Shown piece after piece: positions 23,603 to 31,727 of a stretch of 41,751 bases of DNA; within the stretch, counting starts at the first letter, position 1, and the number at the start of each line of letters is the position of its first letter. Made by a program: the position numbers and the translations under genes. Below the pieces are notes generated by a model that worked only from the letters and a program-made list of their open reading frames with translations, had not been told where the DNA came from and did not search any database. Source of the stretch: Bacteroidota bacterium (GTDB taxonomy: Bacteria > Bacteroidota > Bacteroidia > UKL13-3); contig CANNQU010000026.1 in NCBI GenBank assembly GCA_947507965.1, forward strand, positions 1 through 41,751, in the 5' to 3' direction.

Positions 23603-24256
23603 TTACCTATGGGATTTTATCGTTACTAAAAGATTGGAATCAAAAATGGACTGTGGTGAGATAACCACTTCATTATAGGGGATATTAGTACCATACCTCT
23701 CCTTTAATTTTTGTTTTACCTCTTGGCTGGTTAGGTCAAAATCGCTTAGCTTTTGTAATCTACCTATTTCAAGGCCCGTGGTGCTCTTATACAGTTTCCA
23801 AACCAATTCAGAACAATACATTTTCTCGTCGCTCCATCCAAAATACAAATCATAATTCTTATTTATAAAAGCATAAAAACGCACTTGAAGTTGGTTTAAC
23901 CTATCAGGGCTTAAAATACTATCGGCACCGATAATTCGTTTCACCACATAATGCCCATCGACACCCTTTTTAATCCATTCCATTAGAGGCGTTTTCTTCA
24001 CCGGCTGAACGGCCTCATAAACCAACGGAATATTGTTTTCATAAAACACCAAGCCAACATGTGTATAGATACTCTTGGTGGCTAGTTTTATGGCTAAGCT
24101 TTGACCACCCGTGGTGGTCTGAAAAATAATATCTCCACTTTTAAAAAGTGGAATTGGCATTCCTTTTTCAATACTTTTTCTGGTATGAGATGATTCGGCA
24201 AGGATAAAAAAACTAGTGCTAAACGCCAGCAAGACAAAGAAAATAAACTTATACAT
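23603..24256 (-). CDS. YiiX/YebB-like NlpC/P60-family cysteine hydrolase
   Basis: A 217-residue exported protein of the permuted NlpC/P60 superfamily. The signal peptide covers about 1-20 (FIFFVLLAFSTSFFILAES). Visible family features are FKSGDIIFQTTTGGQS, the catalytic histidine in KSIYTHVGLVFYEN, the following acidic strand VYEAVQPVKKTPL, and the catalytic cysteine in KMYCSELVWKLYK. In this permuted group His precedes Cys, as here. Homologues are annotated as YiiX/YebB-like hydrolases; the bond they cut (amide or lipid ester) is mostly unknown. It is read alone, between the porG-like operon and the divergent tRNA-Gln gene. Confidence 0.82.
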   Translation of the reverse strand: MYKFIFFVLLAFSTSFFILAESSHTRKSIEKGMPIPLFKSGDIIFQTTTGGQSLAIKLATKSIYTHVGLVFYENNIPLVYEAVQPVKKTPLMEWIKKGVDGHYVVKRIIGADSILSPDRLNQLQVRFYAFINKNYDLYFGWSDEKMYCSELVWKLYKSTTGLEIGRLQKLSDFDLTSQEVKQKLKERYGTNIPYNEVVISPQSIFDSNLLVTIKSHR

Positions 24257-24340
24257 ATACGAATAAACGCAAGAATCATAAACTTATTGTGGGTAACTAA
24301 GATACCCGATAATGGGGCAGTCACTAAAAATCGGAGAATT

Positions 24341-24373
24341 TTGCAAAAATTATAAAGTTTTTTACTACTTTTG
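24341..24373 (+). promoter_or_regulatory. -33/-7 promoter of tRNA-Gln
   Basis: TTG at 24341-24343 and TACTTTTG at 24366-24373 are spaced 22 bases apart. The -7 word is an exact match and lies 25 bases before the mature tRNA 5' end. Confidence 0.7.
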
Positions 24374-24398
24374 CAATCCGAAAAAAGAAAGAGAAAAT

Positions 24399-24471
24399 TG
24401 TCTGATGGTGTAACTGGCAACACGTCTGGTTTTGGTCCAGAAGAGTCCAGGTTCGAGCCCTGGTCGGACAA
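24399..24471 (+). tRNA. tRNA-Gln (TTG)
   Basis: Cloverleaf: acceptor TGTCTGA pairs with TCGGACA (one T-G), anticodon stem TCTGG/CCAGA with loop TTTTGGT giving anticodon TTG at 24432-24434, and T arm CCAGG-TTCGAGC-CCTGG. Discriminator A at 24471; CCA is not encoded. It reads Gln CAA (and CAG by wobble). Confidence 0.95.
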
Positions 24472-24483
24472 CTGAAGTTTCGG

Positions 24484-24522
24484 TGAGGTCGAAAACTCAC
24501 AAAGTTTTCGACCTCATTTTTT
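24484..24522 (+). terminator. Strong hairpin between tRNA-Gln and prs
   Basis: TGAGGTCGAAAACT (24484-24497) pairs perfectly with AGTTTTCGACCTCA (24503-24516), 14 bp with a 5-base loop, followed by TTTTTT. It is a textbook intrinsic terminator for the tRNA. Only 18 bases separate its end from the prs start, so it may also act as an attenuator of read-through into prs. Confidence 0.88.
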
Positions 24523-24540
24523 AAAAATAGCAGAATCATC

Positions 24541-25509
24541 ATGCCCATAGGTTCCAATCAGGTTAAAATATTTAGTGCACGAGCTACGCAAGGATTAGCC
24601 AAGGCTATTGCTTTGGAATATAGGCAACCACTTGGAAATATGCAGGTTAATGTTTTTAAGGACGGGGAGTTTCAGGTAAGTTATGATGAATCGGTTAGAG
24701 GATGCGATGTGTTTTTAATTCAATCGACCAACCCCCCTGCTGAAAACTTAATGGAGCTATTTATGATGATCGATGCGGCCAAACGTGCATCTGCAAATTA
24801 TATTACCGCTGTCATTCCCTATTTCGGTTATGCTCGTCAGGATAGAAAGGACAAACCACGGGTTCCTATCACCAGTAAAATGATTGCCGATATTTTAACG
24901 GCCGTTGGGGCAAACCGGGTGATGACGATGGACTTGCATGCTCCTCAAATCCAAGGTTTTTTTGATATCCCGGTAGATCACCTGGACGCTCAAACCATAT
25001 TTTCGCCGTATATAAGAAGCTTAAATTTAGCAAATCTGGTCATTGCTTCTCCCGACTTAGGCGCTTCGAACAGAAACAGGCAATTTGCCACCACTTTAGG
25101 CACCACCATGGTTATTTGTGACAAGCACCGAAAAAAAGCGAATGAAATTGATAGCATGACTTTAATTGGTGATGTAACAGGAGCAGATGTGGTTTTAGTG
25201 GATGACATGATCGATACCGGAGGTACTTTATGTAAAGCCGCTGAAATGTTAATGGAAAAAGGCGCAAGCTCGGTACGTGCGGTATGTACGCATCCTGTAT
25301 TATCGGGAAAGGCCTACGAAACTATTGAGAACTCGGCATTAACAGAACTTATTGTATGCGATACCATTCCAGTTAAAAACATCACGACTAAAATAAAAGT
25401 TCTGTCAACTTCACGTTTATTTGCCGACGCTATTCGTAATGTTCACGAATATGGTTCCATTAGTAGTTTATTTAAAGTACAAGAAAGCTTTCAGCAGCAA
25501 ATGCTTTAG
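24541..25509 (+). CDS. prs: Ribose-phosphate pyrophosphokinase
   Basis: Makes phosphoribosyl diphosphate from ribose 5-phosphate and ATP for nucleotide, His and Trp synthesis. A 322-residue class I PRPP synthetase: N-terminal KIFSARATQGLAKAIA, then FKDGEFQVSYDESVRG, the ATP-loop MMIDAAKRASANYITAVIPYFGYARQDRKDKPR, the metal/PRPP helix TMDLHAPQIQGFFDIPVDHL, and the ribose-5-phosphate loop DVVLVDDMIDTGGTL. The order and spacing are complete. The start ATG is 18 bases after the tRNA-Gln hairpin, and no -7 word was found in between; transcription may come through the hairpin. rplY follows after 116 bp, the common prs-rplY order. Confidence 0.97.
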   Translation: MPIGSNQVKIFSARATQGLAKAIALEYRQPLGNMQVNVFKDGEFQVSYDESVRGCDVFLIQSTNPPAENLMELFMMIDAAKRASANYITAVIPYFGYARQDRKDKPRVPITSKMIADILTAVGANRVMTMDLHAPQIQGFFDIPVDHLDAQTIFSPYIRSLNLANLVIASPDLGASNRNRQFATTLGTTMVICDKHRKKANEIDSMTLIGDVTGADVVLVDDMIDTGGTLCKAAEMLMEKGASSVRAVCTHPVLSGKAYETIENSALTELIVCDTIPVKNITTKIKVLSTSRLFADAIRNVHEYGSISSLFKVQESFQQQML

Positions 25510-25625
25510 TAGCATTATATTATTGACCCAATAGAATGTGTCGTGTGATGTAGCATGACACTTTTTAATTAAAACATAAGAGACTTAGAAGCATTTTTTT
25601 ATTTATTAATTTATTATTTTTTATC

Positions 25626-26261
25626 ATGAAAACGTTAGTCATTAAAGGCGACATTCGAAGTAACACCGGAAAGGTAAGCAGTAAAGAGCTGCGTAACGAG
25701 GGCAAAGTGCCTTGCGTGGTGTATGGCGGTACCGAGCACATACACTTCTCTGTTTATTCGGCCGATTTAAAAGCATTAATTTACACACCCAATACCTATT
25801 TGGTGCAATTAACGCTCGGCAGTATGGTACTTACCTCTCACTTAAAAGATGTTCAGTTTCATCCTGTAAGTGATGAAATTTTACATGTTGATTTCCAAGA
25901 AATTGTAGCCGGCAAACTGGTTACCTTACTTATTCCTGTTAAGGTTAAAGGAAACTCCGTTGGAGTTCGTGCTGGTGGTAGACTAGCGCAACCTATCAAA
26001 CGTTTACGCCTACATGGGAAAGCAGAAAACATGCCCGACTTTGTGGAGATCGATGTAGAAAAACTTGATATCGGTCAAGGGATTAGAGTGCGCGACCTTA
26101 AAGTTGCAAACGTTGAAATTTTAGATGCCGCAGCAAATACCGTTGTTGCAGTGGAGGTTACCCGTGCTTCGCAACAAGCTGAAGCTACTCCTGCAGCTGC
26201 TAAAACTACAGGCGATGCAACGAAAGCATCAGCTCCGGCAGCAGCACCTAAGAAAAAGTAA
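25626..26261 (+). CDS. rplY: 50S ribosomal protein L25 / general stress protein Ctc
   Basis: A 211-residue long-form L25 (Ctc/TL5 type) that binds 5S rRNA. The N-terminal L25 domain (about 1-93) has IKGDIRSNTGKVSSKELRNEGKVPCVVYGG and ILHVDFQEI; the C-terminal beta domain (about 94-180) has IPVKVKGNSVGVRAGGRLAQPIKRLRLHGKAENMPDFVEIDV. The last 30 residues are Ala/Lys/Thr-rich and probably disordered. It lies downstream of prs, as is usual in Bacteria, and is closed by a strong terminator. Confidence 0.96.
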   Translation: MKTLVIKGDIRSNTGKVSSKELRNEGKVPCVVYGGTEHIHFSVYSADLKALIYTPNTYLVQLTLGSMVLTSHLKDVQFHPVSDEILHVDFQEIVAGKLVTLLIPVKVKGNSVGVRAGGRLAQPIKRLRLHGKAENMPDFVEIDVEKLDIGQGIRVRDLKVANVEILDAAANTVVAVEVTRASQQAEATPAAAKTTGDATKASAPAAAPKKK

Positions 26262-26284
26262 ACTTCTTGGTTTGTTCAAATTAA

Positions 26285-26319
26285 AAGAGGCTAACTCGTT
26301 GGAGTTAGCCTCTTTTTTA
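26285..26319 (+). terminator. Terminator of prs-rplY
   Basis: AAGAGGCTAACTC (26285-26297) pairs perfectly with GAGTTAGCCTCTT (26302-26314) around a 4-base loop, with T6 overlapping the end of the stem. Terminates plus-strand transcription toward the convergent protease gene. Confidence 0.88.
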
Positions 26320-26367
26320 ATGATTGAATATTATCGCTGTCTATCGTGTTGAACCCATACAAACAGC

Positions 26368-28437
26368 CTATTTTAGCATGTCCCCCATGACATTCACCGC
26401 CTCTTCCAAATATACGTCTTTCTGTAGTTGCCCTATCCATATTTTAGCTTTCGACAACTTCACGGTATCGGATTGCCATAATGCTTGATCGTCGGAGAGA
26501 GATTCAAATTTCAATCGAGATTTATAATTGGTAACGACATCATTTTTCTTGTTGGCCTCCTTATCCTGTTTCAAATTCTCTTTGTATTTTTTAAGGTTAA
26601 GCGAATACGATTGATTATCACGCTCATTTTTCAAACGTTTCGCATATTGTTCTATTAACTTAAATGCTTCGCTTTTATCTACTCGTTTCACACTGTTTTC
26701 TCTTATTTTACTTATCTCCGGAACCTCGTTCCAGATTTCGTATTTCGCCTTCTTTATCTCATCAAAGACCAAAGGGTAATCCTCATCTTTTTCCCCAATA
26801 TCCAAATACTTATATTGATCGGGTAAAATGATATCGGGAATAACCCCTTTAAGCTGTGTTGTGCTGCCATTGATTCTATAAAACTTACTTGTCGTAATCT
26901 TCACGCTTCCGAGGTCTCGCTCACTGAAGGCATTATCCAACTCAAATACTCTTTGAACCGTGCCCTTACCAAAGGTAGAAGGCGACCCCATTATTACCGC
27001 ACGTTTATAATCCTGCATGGCTGCAGCCATTATTTCAGATGCAGAAGCACTTAATTCATTGACCATTATAATTAGTGCTCCGCTATAACGAACTACCGCA
27101 TCCTCATCATTAAGCTGTGAGGCATTTTCTTTGCGATCTTTTACTTGAACCATAGGGCCATCCTTAACAAAGAAACCCGCCATATCAACCACATCAGCCA
27201 AGGAGCCACCTCCATTATTGCGTAAGTCTAAAATAATTCCTTGAGCATTATCTTTTTTAAGTTTTTCGATTTCTTTAAGTACATCGGTAGCACAGCGCCG
27301 ATTGGTGCGTTTACTAAAATCGGCATAAAACTCTGGCAGATAGATATAGCCTAACGTATTTTTCCCCTCCTTAATTAACATCGACTTGGCAAAGGTTTCT
27401 TCCGTTAAAACAATATCACGAACAATAGCAATGATAACCATATTCCCATCGGGCTTTTTAACGGTTAACCTTACCTCTGTTCCTTTTTTACCCCGTATCA
27501 TTTTTACCACATCGTTAAGCGGCATATCCTGAACACTAACCGGTTCTGCACTAGCCTGAGCAACCTTCGTAATAATGTCATCCACCTTAAGCTGTCCTTG
27601 TCTCCAAGAGGCGCTTCCTGTAATAATGGAAGTAACTTTTACGAAGCCATCCTTTTCCTGCAATTGAGCTCCAATCCCTTCGAAACTTCCGCTCATCTGA
27701 TCATTAAACTCTTGCTTTTTAGGTGGTGTAAAATAATCGCTATGTGGATCGCATACACTGGTAATACAATTAAGATAAACACTAAAACGTTCATCTTGAT
27801 CTAATTTACGAAGGCGCTTAAAATAATCAATACTTGCCTTTTTCGTTTTATCCCTTGCGTCTAGTTCTAGTTCGTTATCGGTGCGCATCTTATAGGCTGT
27901 ATCTTTTTTTTCGATAGCCGTATTTTTTTCTTCTAATAAATCGGAATAACGCGATAGAACCTGATATTTTACTAACAGATACCACTGCATACTTAATTCC
28001 TTTTCATCCTTCGCCCATTGTATTTTTTTGGAATCAAGCTGGATACTTTCGTCTCCGTTAAAATCAAAAGGCTTCTCAAATGCATCCAGCATGTACTTTT
28101 CCGACTCATCGATACGCTGTTTATAGCGCGCCGAAGCGACCGTGTAAAACTCGATGGAGCCATACTGCAATTCTTCATCAATTTCCGTTTCGTATTTTTT
28201 GAATTCTTCGATATCCTTACTAAGGAAAAATTTCTTGTTCAAATCGAGATGCTCCAAATACATGTTAAACACTTTTTTTGAAAAACTATCATCCCACTTT
28301 AAATCGCTGAAATGCTCGCTCTGCAAGGTTTTAATCATGGCTTTTAGAATCGACTCTTGCTTATCTGCTATTTTACGAAAAGCAAAGAAAGACAAGGCTG
28401 CAATGATTACAACGACTACTGATATTTTAATTTTCAT
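26368..28437 (-). CDS. prc: Carboxy-terminal processing peptidase (Prc/Tsp-type)
   Basis: An S41 periplasmic tail-specific protease of 689 residues. The start is taken at ATG 28437 (MKIKISVVVVIIAALSFFAF, signal or membrane anchor); an in-frame ATG at 28497 would add 20 residues before it. An N-terminal helical domain (about 20-215) contains SDLKWDDSFSKKVF and YLEHLDLNKKFFLSKDIEEF. The PDZ domain (about 225-310) has FEGIGAQLQEKDGFVKVTSII. The S41 core has ILDLRNNGGGSLADVVDMAG, the catalytic Ser in NELSASASEI (about 463-467) and the catalytic Lys in STFGKGTVQRV. A long C-terminal helical domain follows, as in E. coli Prc. It degrades or trims envelope proteins, possibly lipoproteins and misfolded periplasmic proteins. 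It stands alone between a plus-strand terminator and tRNA-Cys. Confidence 0.93.
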   Translation of the reverse strand: MKIKISVVVVIIAALSFFAFRKIADKQESILKAMIKTLQSEHFSDLKWDDSFSKKVFNMYLEHLDLNKKFFLSKDIEEFKKYETEIDEELQYGSIEFYTVASARYKQRIDESEKYMLDAFEKPFDFNGDESIQLDSKKIQWAKDEKELSMQWYLLVKYQVLSRYSDLLEEKNTAIEKKDTAYKMRTDNELELDARDKTKKASIDYFKRLRKLDQDERFSVYLNCITSVCDPHSDYFTPPKKQEFNDQMSGSFEGIGAQLQEKDGFVKVTSIITGSASWRQGQLKVDDIITKVAQASAEPVSVQDMPLNDVVKMIRGKKGTEVRLTVKKPDGNMVIIAIVRDIVLTEETFAKSMLIKEGKNTLGYIYLPEFYADFSKRTNRRCATDVLKEIEKLKKDNAQGIILDLRNNGGGSLADVVDMAGFFVKDGPMVQVKDRKENASQLNDEDAVVRYSGALIIMVNELSASASEIMAAAMQDYKRAVIMGSPSTFGKGTVQRVFELDNAFSERDLGSVKITTSKFYRINGSTTQLKGVIPDIILPDQYKYLDIGEKDEDYPLVFDEIKKAKYEIWNEVPEISKIRENSVKRVDKSEAFKLIEQYAKRLKNERDNQSYSLNLKKYKENLKQDKEANKKNDVVTNYKSRLKFESLSDDQALWQSDTVKLSKAKIWIGQLQKDVYLEEAVNVMGDMLK

Positions 28438-28671
28438 ACTTAAAGACAAGTTGGTTATAATTTTAAAGGGCAAGGATAAAACGATCGGGTACAACAATCG
28501 AATGGTAAATAACGTTTACAATATTCCAACATTTTTCGAATATATACAGATAATGTGTGTTAAAATTGATTTTCTAAGCTACCCTACAAAAGCAGTTTCA
28601 CGGATAACGGCTTTCAATGAAGAAAAATTAAAGGGACGGCCTCGACTTTTAGATGGCCAATTGGCATAATA
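28438..28671. other. Intergenic region between prc and tRNA-Cys
   Basis: A 234-bp stretch with no convincing gene. A TATCCTTG word on the minus strand, one base off the -7 consensus, may be part of the prc promoter. Confidence 0.4.
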
Positions 28672-28705
28672 AAGGGAGAACTAAAGGCACCTTTAATTCT
28701 CCCTT
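28672..28705 (-). terminator. Hairpin after tRNA-Cys
   Basis: On the minus strand AAGGGAGAATTAAAGG and CCTTTAGTTCTCCCTT form 16 pairs (one G-U) around a 2-base tip, starting 5 bases after the tRNA. The downstream bases are TATTATG, so the T-tract is poor, but the stem length supports termination or 3' processing. Confidence 0.65.
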
Positions 28706-28710
28706 GGATG

Positions 28711-28781
28711 AGGTCCCGAGCGGGGTCGAACCGCTGTACGAGCTTTTGCAGAGCTCTGCCTAACCACTCGGCCACAGGACC
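28711..28781 (-). tRNA. tRNA-Cys (GCA)
   Basis: Minus-strand cloverleaf: acceptor GGTCCTG pairs with CGGGACC, anticodon stem GAGCT/AGCTC with loop CTGCAAA (anticodon GCA), T arm AGCGG-TTCGACC-CCGCT. The discriminator is T (U73), the known tRNA-Cys identity base. CCA is not encoded. Confidence 0.95.
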
Positions 28782-28791
28782 ATCTTATGCT

Positions 28792-28823
28792 GCAAAAATA
28801 GATTTTTTTTTTGCTTCACACAA
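28792..28823 (-). promoter_or_regulatory. -33/-7 promoter of tRNA-Cys
   Basis: On the minus strand TTGTGTG (28823-28817) and TATTTTTG (28800-28793) followed by C lie about 20 bases apart. The -7 word is exact and sits 11 bases before the tRNA 5' end. Confidence 0.7.
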
Positions 28824-28928
28824 TATTTTTATCTCACCTACCCATGGCACGATTATTAATACTTGCATATTCCACCGGAGCAATACGAAATCGACAGACA
28901 ACAATTGGTTTTTTGTATTTTCGCCACC

Positions 28929-30803
28929 ATGGTTTTAAAAAAGTGGTGGTTTATTTTACGATACTTTGGGTTTTGGATGGTAATTTTTGCTGTTTACCGG
29001 CTTCTATTTCTTGCTATCTATCACTCCAAACTTCAGCAAGATAGTTATTTTTCCATTCTAAGCAGTTTCTATCATGCCTTGTATTTAGATGTCTCGTCAG
29101 CATGTTATATTTTGGTTTTGCCTACCTTATTGCTCGGGCTTGGATATATTACTCAAAATCAAAAATTCATAAAAGCAATTCACATTTACACTATTTTTTT
29201 TATTTTTCTATACTCGTTTATTGCCTTAGGAGAAGATGGTATTTATGGGGAGTGGGGCACGAAGCTCAATTACCAGGCATTAACCCATTTCATGCATTTC
29301 AATGAAGTGATCAGCACCGTGTCGAGTTCCTTATTAATCTCCTTTATTGTGGCCAGTAGTTTATTGGGTGGCTTGTTTACCTGGTGGTATTGGAAGGTCA
29401 TACGATTCGATACCCTTTACACCGAGCTGAAGTATCCTTTGGTACGTTATTTACTAGGCCTGACGGTATTGTTTTTAAACTGTTTAACCATTTTTACCGG
29501 CATCAGAGGGGGGTGGTACCCCATTCCTATTAGTCAAAGTGTTTCCTACTACAGCAGGAACCCGGTGCTCAATGATGCGGCAGTAAATTCGGGGTGGAAT
29601 CTATTCTCCAATATCTCTGAAAATTATTTCAATTTGGACCGCAGTCCTTTTTTAGCGATGTCATCAAAAGAGGCCCAAGCCATTGTGGATGAGCTCTATA
29701 AAACACCTCAAGATACCACCATAGAAATTTTAACTACCAACCAACCGAATATCTGTTTTATCATACTAGAAAGTTGGAGTGCGGAGGTCGTTGGTGGTTG
29801 TGGCGGTATCAAAGGCATCACCCCAAACTTCGACTCCTTAAGTTCAAGCGGGGTTTTATTCGACAACATGATTGCTTCGGCCGGAGTATCCGATCAAGGT
29901 ATTGTGGCTATTTTGAGTGGTCATCCACACACCTACCGACTCTATTTCAACCGACAAACGGAGAAGACAAAAAAAATTAGTTGTTTAAGCAAGGCGTTTA
30001 AAAAACAAGGGTATTCATCTTGCTTCTATTTTGGAGGACAACTAAGCTATGGCAATATTAAAAGCTACTTGTATAGTCAGGATTTTGATATCATAAAAGA
30101 AGAAAAAGATTTTGATGATGCATTGCCACGTGCACGATTGGGCCTACATGACGGGATTATGATGCAGCAATTTGCCCATGCCATGAATACAGCGAAACAA
30201 CCTTTCCTTTATAGTCTCTTTACCATTAGCTCCCATATGCCGTATGATATTCCATCCGTGCATCAATTTGATCATTTAAAAGAAGAGGGGAAGTATGCGA
30301 GTAGTGTTTCCTATAGCGATTCTTCCTTAGGCGAATTTTTTAAAACCGCGAGAACGATGCCTTGGTATAAAAATACCTTGTTTGTAATGGTTTCCGATCA
30401 TTCACATAATTCCCCCGTCTTTAATTTCATGCAATCGGCTGAATTCAATCATATTCCCTGCCTATTTTTCGGGGAGGTAATAAAACAGAAATACAAAGGC
30501 ACCCGTATTAGCCGGCGGGTAATGCAGGCCGATTTAGCGGCTACCCTTCTAAAACAATGCCATATAAACACGTCTGCCTTTCCTTGGAGTAGAAATATGC
30601 TTAACCCCACCACACCGCAATGGGCATTTTATCCGGTGCAAAGTGGGGGTGGCTTTGCCGATAATAAAAACTGGGTTGCTTTTGATACCCAACGAAATAG
30701 CTTCTTTTTGAGCAGTAGTACTGATTCAGTAGAAGTAAAGAAACTGAGAAAAAAAGGAGAGGCCTTACAACAAGTGCTTTTTGATGAATTTTTAAAGTTT
30801 TAA
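28929..30803 (+). CDS. LtaS-like membrane sulfatase / phosphoglycerol transferase family protein
   Basis: A 624-residue alkaline-phosphatase superfamily enzyme of the LTA-synthase type. ATG 28929 starts MVLKKWWFILRYFGFWMV; 22 in-frame codons before it are not membrane-like. Five hydrophobic segments occupy about residues 8-210, then a periplasmic sulfatase domain: NICFIILESWSAEVVGG (first metal Glu), the region with the likely nucleophile ASAGVSDQGIVAILSG, SSHMPYD, and FVMVSDHSHNSP (metal Asp/His). In Firmicutes this family polymerises glycerol phosphate; in Gram-negative Bacteroidota the role is mostly unknown and may be head-group transfer to a lipid or glycan. A TATTTTCG word (28916-28923), one base off the -7 consensus, lies 5 bases before the start. 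It precedes the FKBP array by 47 bp. Confidence 0.87.
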   Translation: MVLKKWWFILRYFGFWMVIFAVYRLLFLAIYHSKLQQDSYFSILSSFYHALYLDVSSACYILVLPTLLLGLGYITQNQKFIKAIHIYTIFFIFLYSFIALGEDGIYGEWGTKLNYQALTHFMHFNEVISTVSSSLLISFIVASSLLGGLFTWWYWKVIRFDTLYTELKYPLVRYLLGLTVLFLNCLTIFTGIRGGWYPIPISQSVSYYSRNPVLNDAAVNSGWNLFSNISENYFNLDRSPFLAMSSKEAQAIVDELYKTPQDTTIEILTTNQPNICFIILESWSAEVVGGCGGIKGITPNFDSLSSSGVLFDNMIASAGVSDQGIVAILSGHPHTYRLYFNRQTEKTKKISCLSKAFKKQGYSSCFYFGGQLSYGNIKSYLYSQDFDIIKEEKDFDDALPRARLGLHDGIMMQQFAHAMNTAKQPFLYSLFTISSHMPYDIPSVHQFDHLKEEGKYASSVSYSDSSLGEFFKTARTMPWYKNTLFVMVSDHSHNSPVFNFMQSAEFNHIPCLFFGEVIKQKYKGTRISRRVMQADLAATLLKQCHINTSAFPWSRNMLNPTTPQWAFYPVQSGGGFADNKNWVAFDTQRNSFFLSSSTDSVEVKKLRKKGEALQQVLFDEFLKF

Positions 30804-30807
30804 TCCT

Positions 30808-30815
30808 TAAATTCG
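30808..30815 (+). promoter_or_regulatory. -7-like element before the FKBP array
   Basis: TAAATTCG followed by C is one base off TAnnTTTG and lies 35 bases before ATG 30851. No clear -33 TTG is present, so the array could also be read from the sulfatase gene. Confidence 0.35.
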
Positions 30816-30850
30816 CGCCCAATTCTAAATAATTTTCATTAACATCTATT

Positions 30851-31723
30851 ATGACCAAGTTTTTCATCACCCTTGCAACCGTCGGAATGCTTATTTTATC
30901 TTGTAATAAAATGCAAAAAACGCCGAACGGTTTGAAATACAAAATTTTCACCTCTAACGATGGGGAAAAAATAACATCCGGCTCTTTGGTGTTCTTCAAA
31001 GTTGTTATCAAAACTGGCGACTCTTCCATATTTGATACGCACAAGAACACCGAAAGACCATCCATGAATATGTTAGTTCAAGAGGAAATAAGTCCGGCAA
31101 ACTTCGAAGAAGGCTTAACCCTTCTAGGTAAAGGAGATAGTGCTTTGTTTTTAATTAATGCCGACTCCTTCTATAAAGTATATGCACGCACACCGACTCC
31201 CTCATTCATTAAAAAAGATAAGATATTGAAATTTTTTGTCACGATTGACAGTTTCATCACTAAAAAAACAATGGCTGAAAGGAAAGCAATGCTTGAATTA
31301 GAAAATGCGGAAAAACAAAAAACCGAGGAGATTACGATAGAAGAGTATATCAACAAGTCGGGTAAAAAATTTACTAAAACCTCAACCGGACTATATTACC
31401 TCATTACCAAAGCTACCCAGGGAGCTACAGCATCGATTGGAGATAAAGTTGGTACCAACTACACCGGTACTTTAATTGGTGGGAAGGTATTCGACTCCAA
31501 TACGAAAGACGGTAAAAGCGAACCTTTTGAATTTGTTTTAGGAATGCATAAGGTCATTGCAGGATGGGATGAAATGTTCGGGATTTTACATCTTGGAGAA
31601 AAAGCAACGATTGTCGTTCCCTCTTCACTTGCTTATGGACCGGAAGGTTCAGGAGATGATATTGGCGCCTTCACTCCGTTAATTTTTGATGTTGAATTAT
31701 TAACCATCACTAAAAACAAATAG
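30851..31723 (+). CDS. FKBP-type peptidyl-prolyl isomerase, lipoprotein (array gene 1)
   Basis: A 290-residue exported FKBP protein. The lipobox LILSC (Cys18) predicts a lipoprotein. The first FKBP-like domain (about 25-140) keeps FDTHKN but has lost the active-site Trp: the VI-GWDEG block reads ISPANFEEGLTLLGKGDSA. The second domain (about 175-290) is canonical: NYTGTLIGGKVFDSN, VIAGWDEM, SSLAYG, TPLIFDVELL. The linker (about 140-170) is a charged helix. It is the first of five tandem FKBP genes, 4 bases before the next. Its likely role is folding or chaperoning of exported proteins at the membrane. GldI of flavobacteria is also an FKBP lipoprotein needed for gliding, but assignment to GldI is not supported. 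Confidence 0.88.
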   Translation: MTKFFITLATVGMLILSCNKMQKTPNGLKYKIFTSNDGEKITSGSLVFFKVVIKTGDSSIFDTHKNTERPSMNMLVQEEISPANFEEGLTLLGKGDSALFLINADSFYKVYARTPTPSFIKKDKILKFFVTIDSFITKKTMAERKAMLELENAEKQKTEEITIEEYINKSGKKFTKTSTGLYYLITKATQGATASIGDKVGTNYTGTLIGGKVFDSNTKDGKSEPFEFVLGMHKVIAGWDEMFGILHLGEKATIVVPSSLAYGPEGSGDDIGAFTPLIFDVELLTITKNK

Positions 31724-31727
31724 TTAT

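Noticed and set aside
24094-24557. Minus-strand frames across the tRNA-Gln gene
   Set aside because: They run through a confident tRNA and its terminator, and lack motifs.
28154-28669. A 171-codon plus-strand frame opposite the start of prc and the following gap
   Set aside because: It mostly mirrors the prc N-terminus, has no recognisable domain and no promoter.
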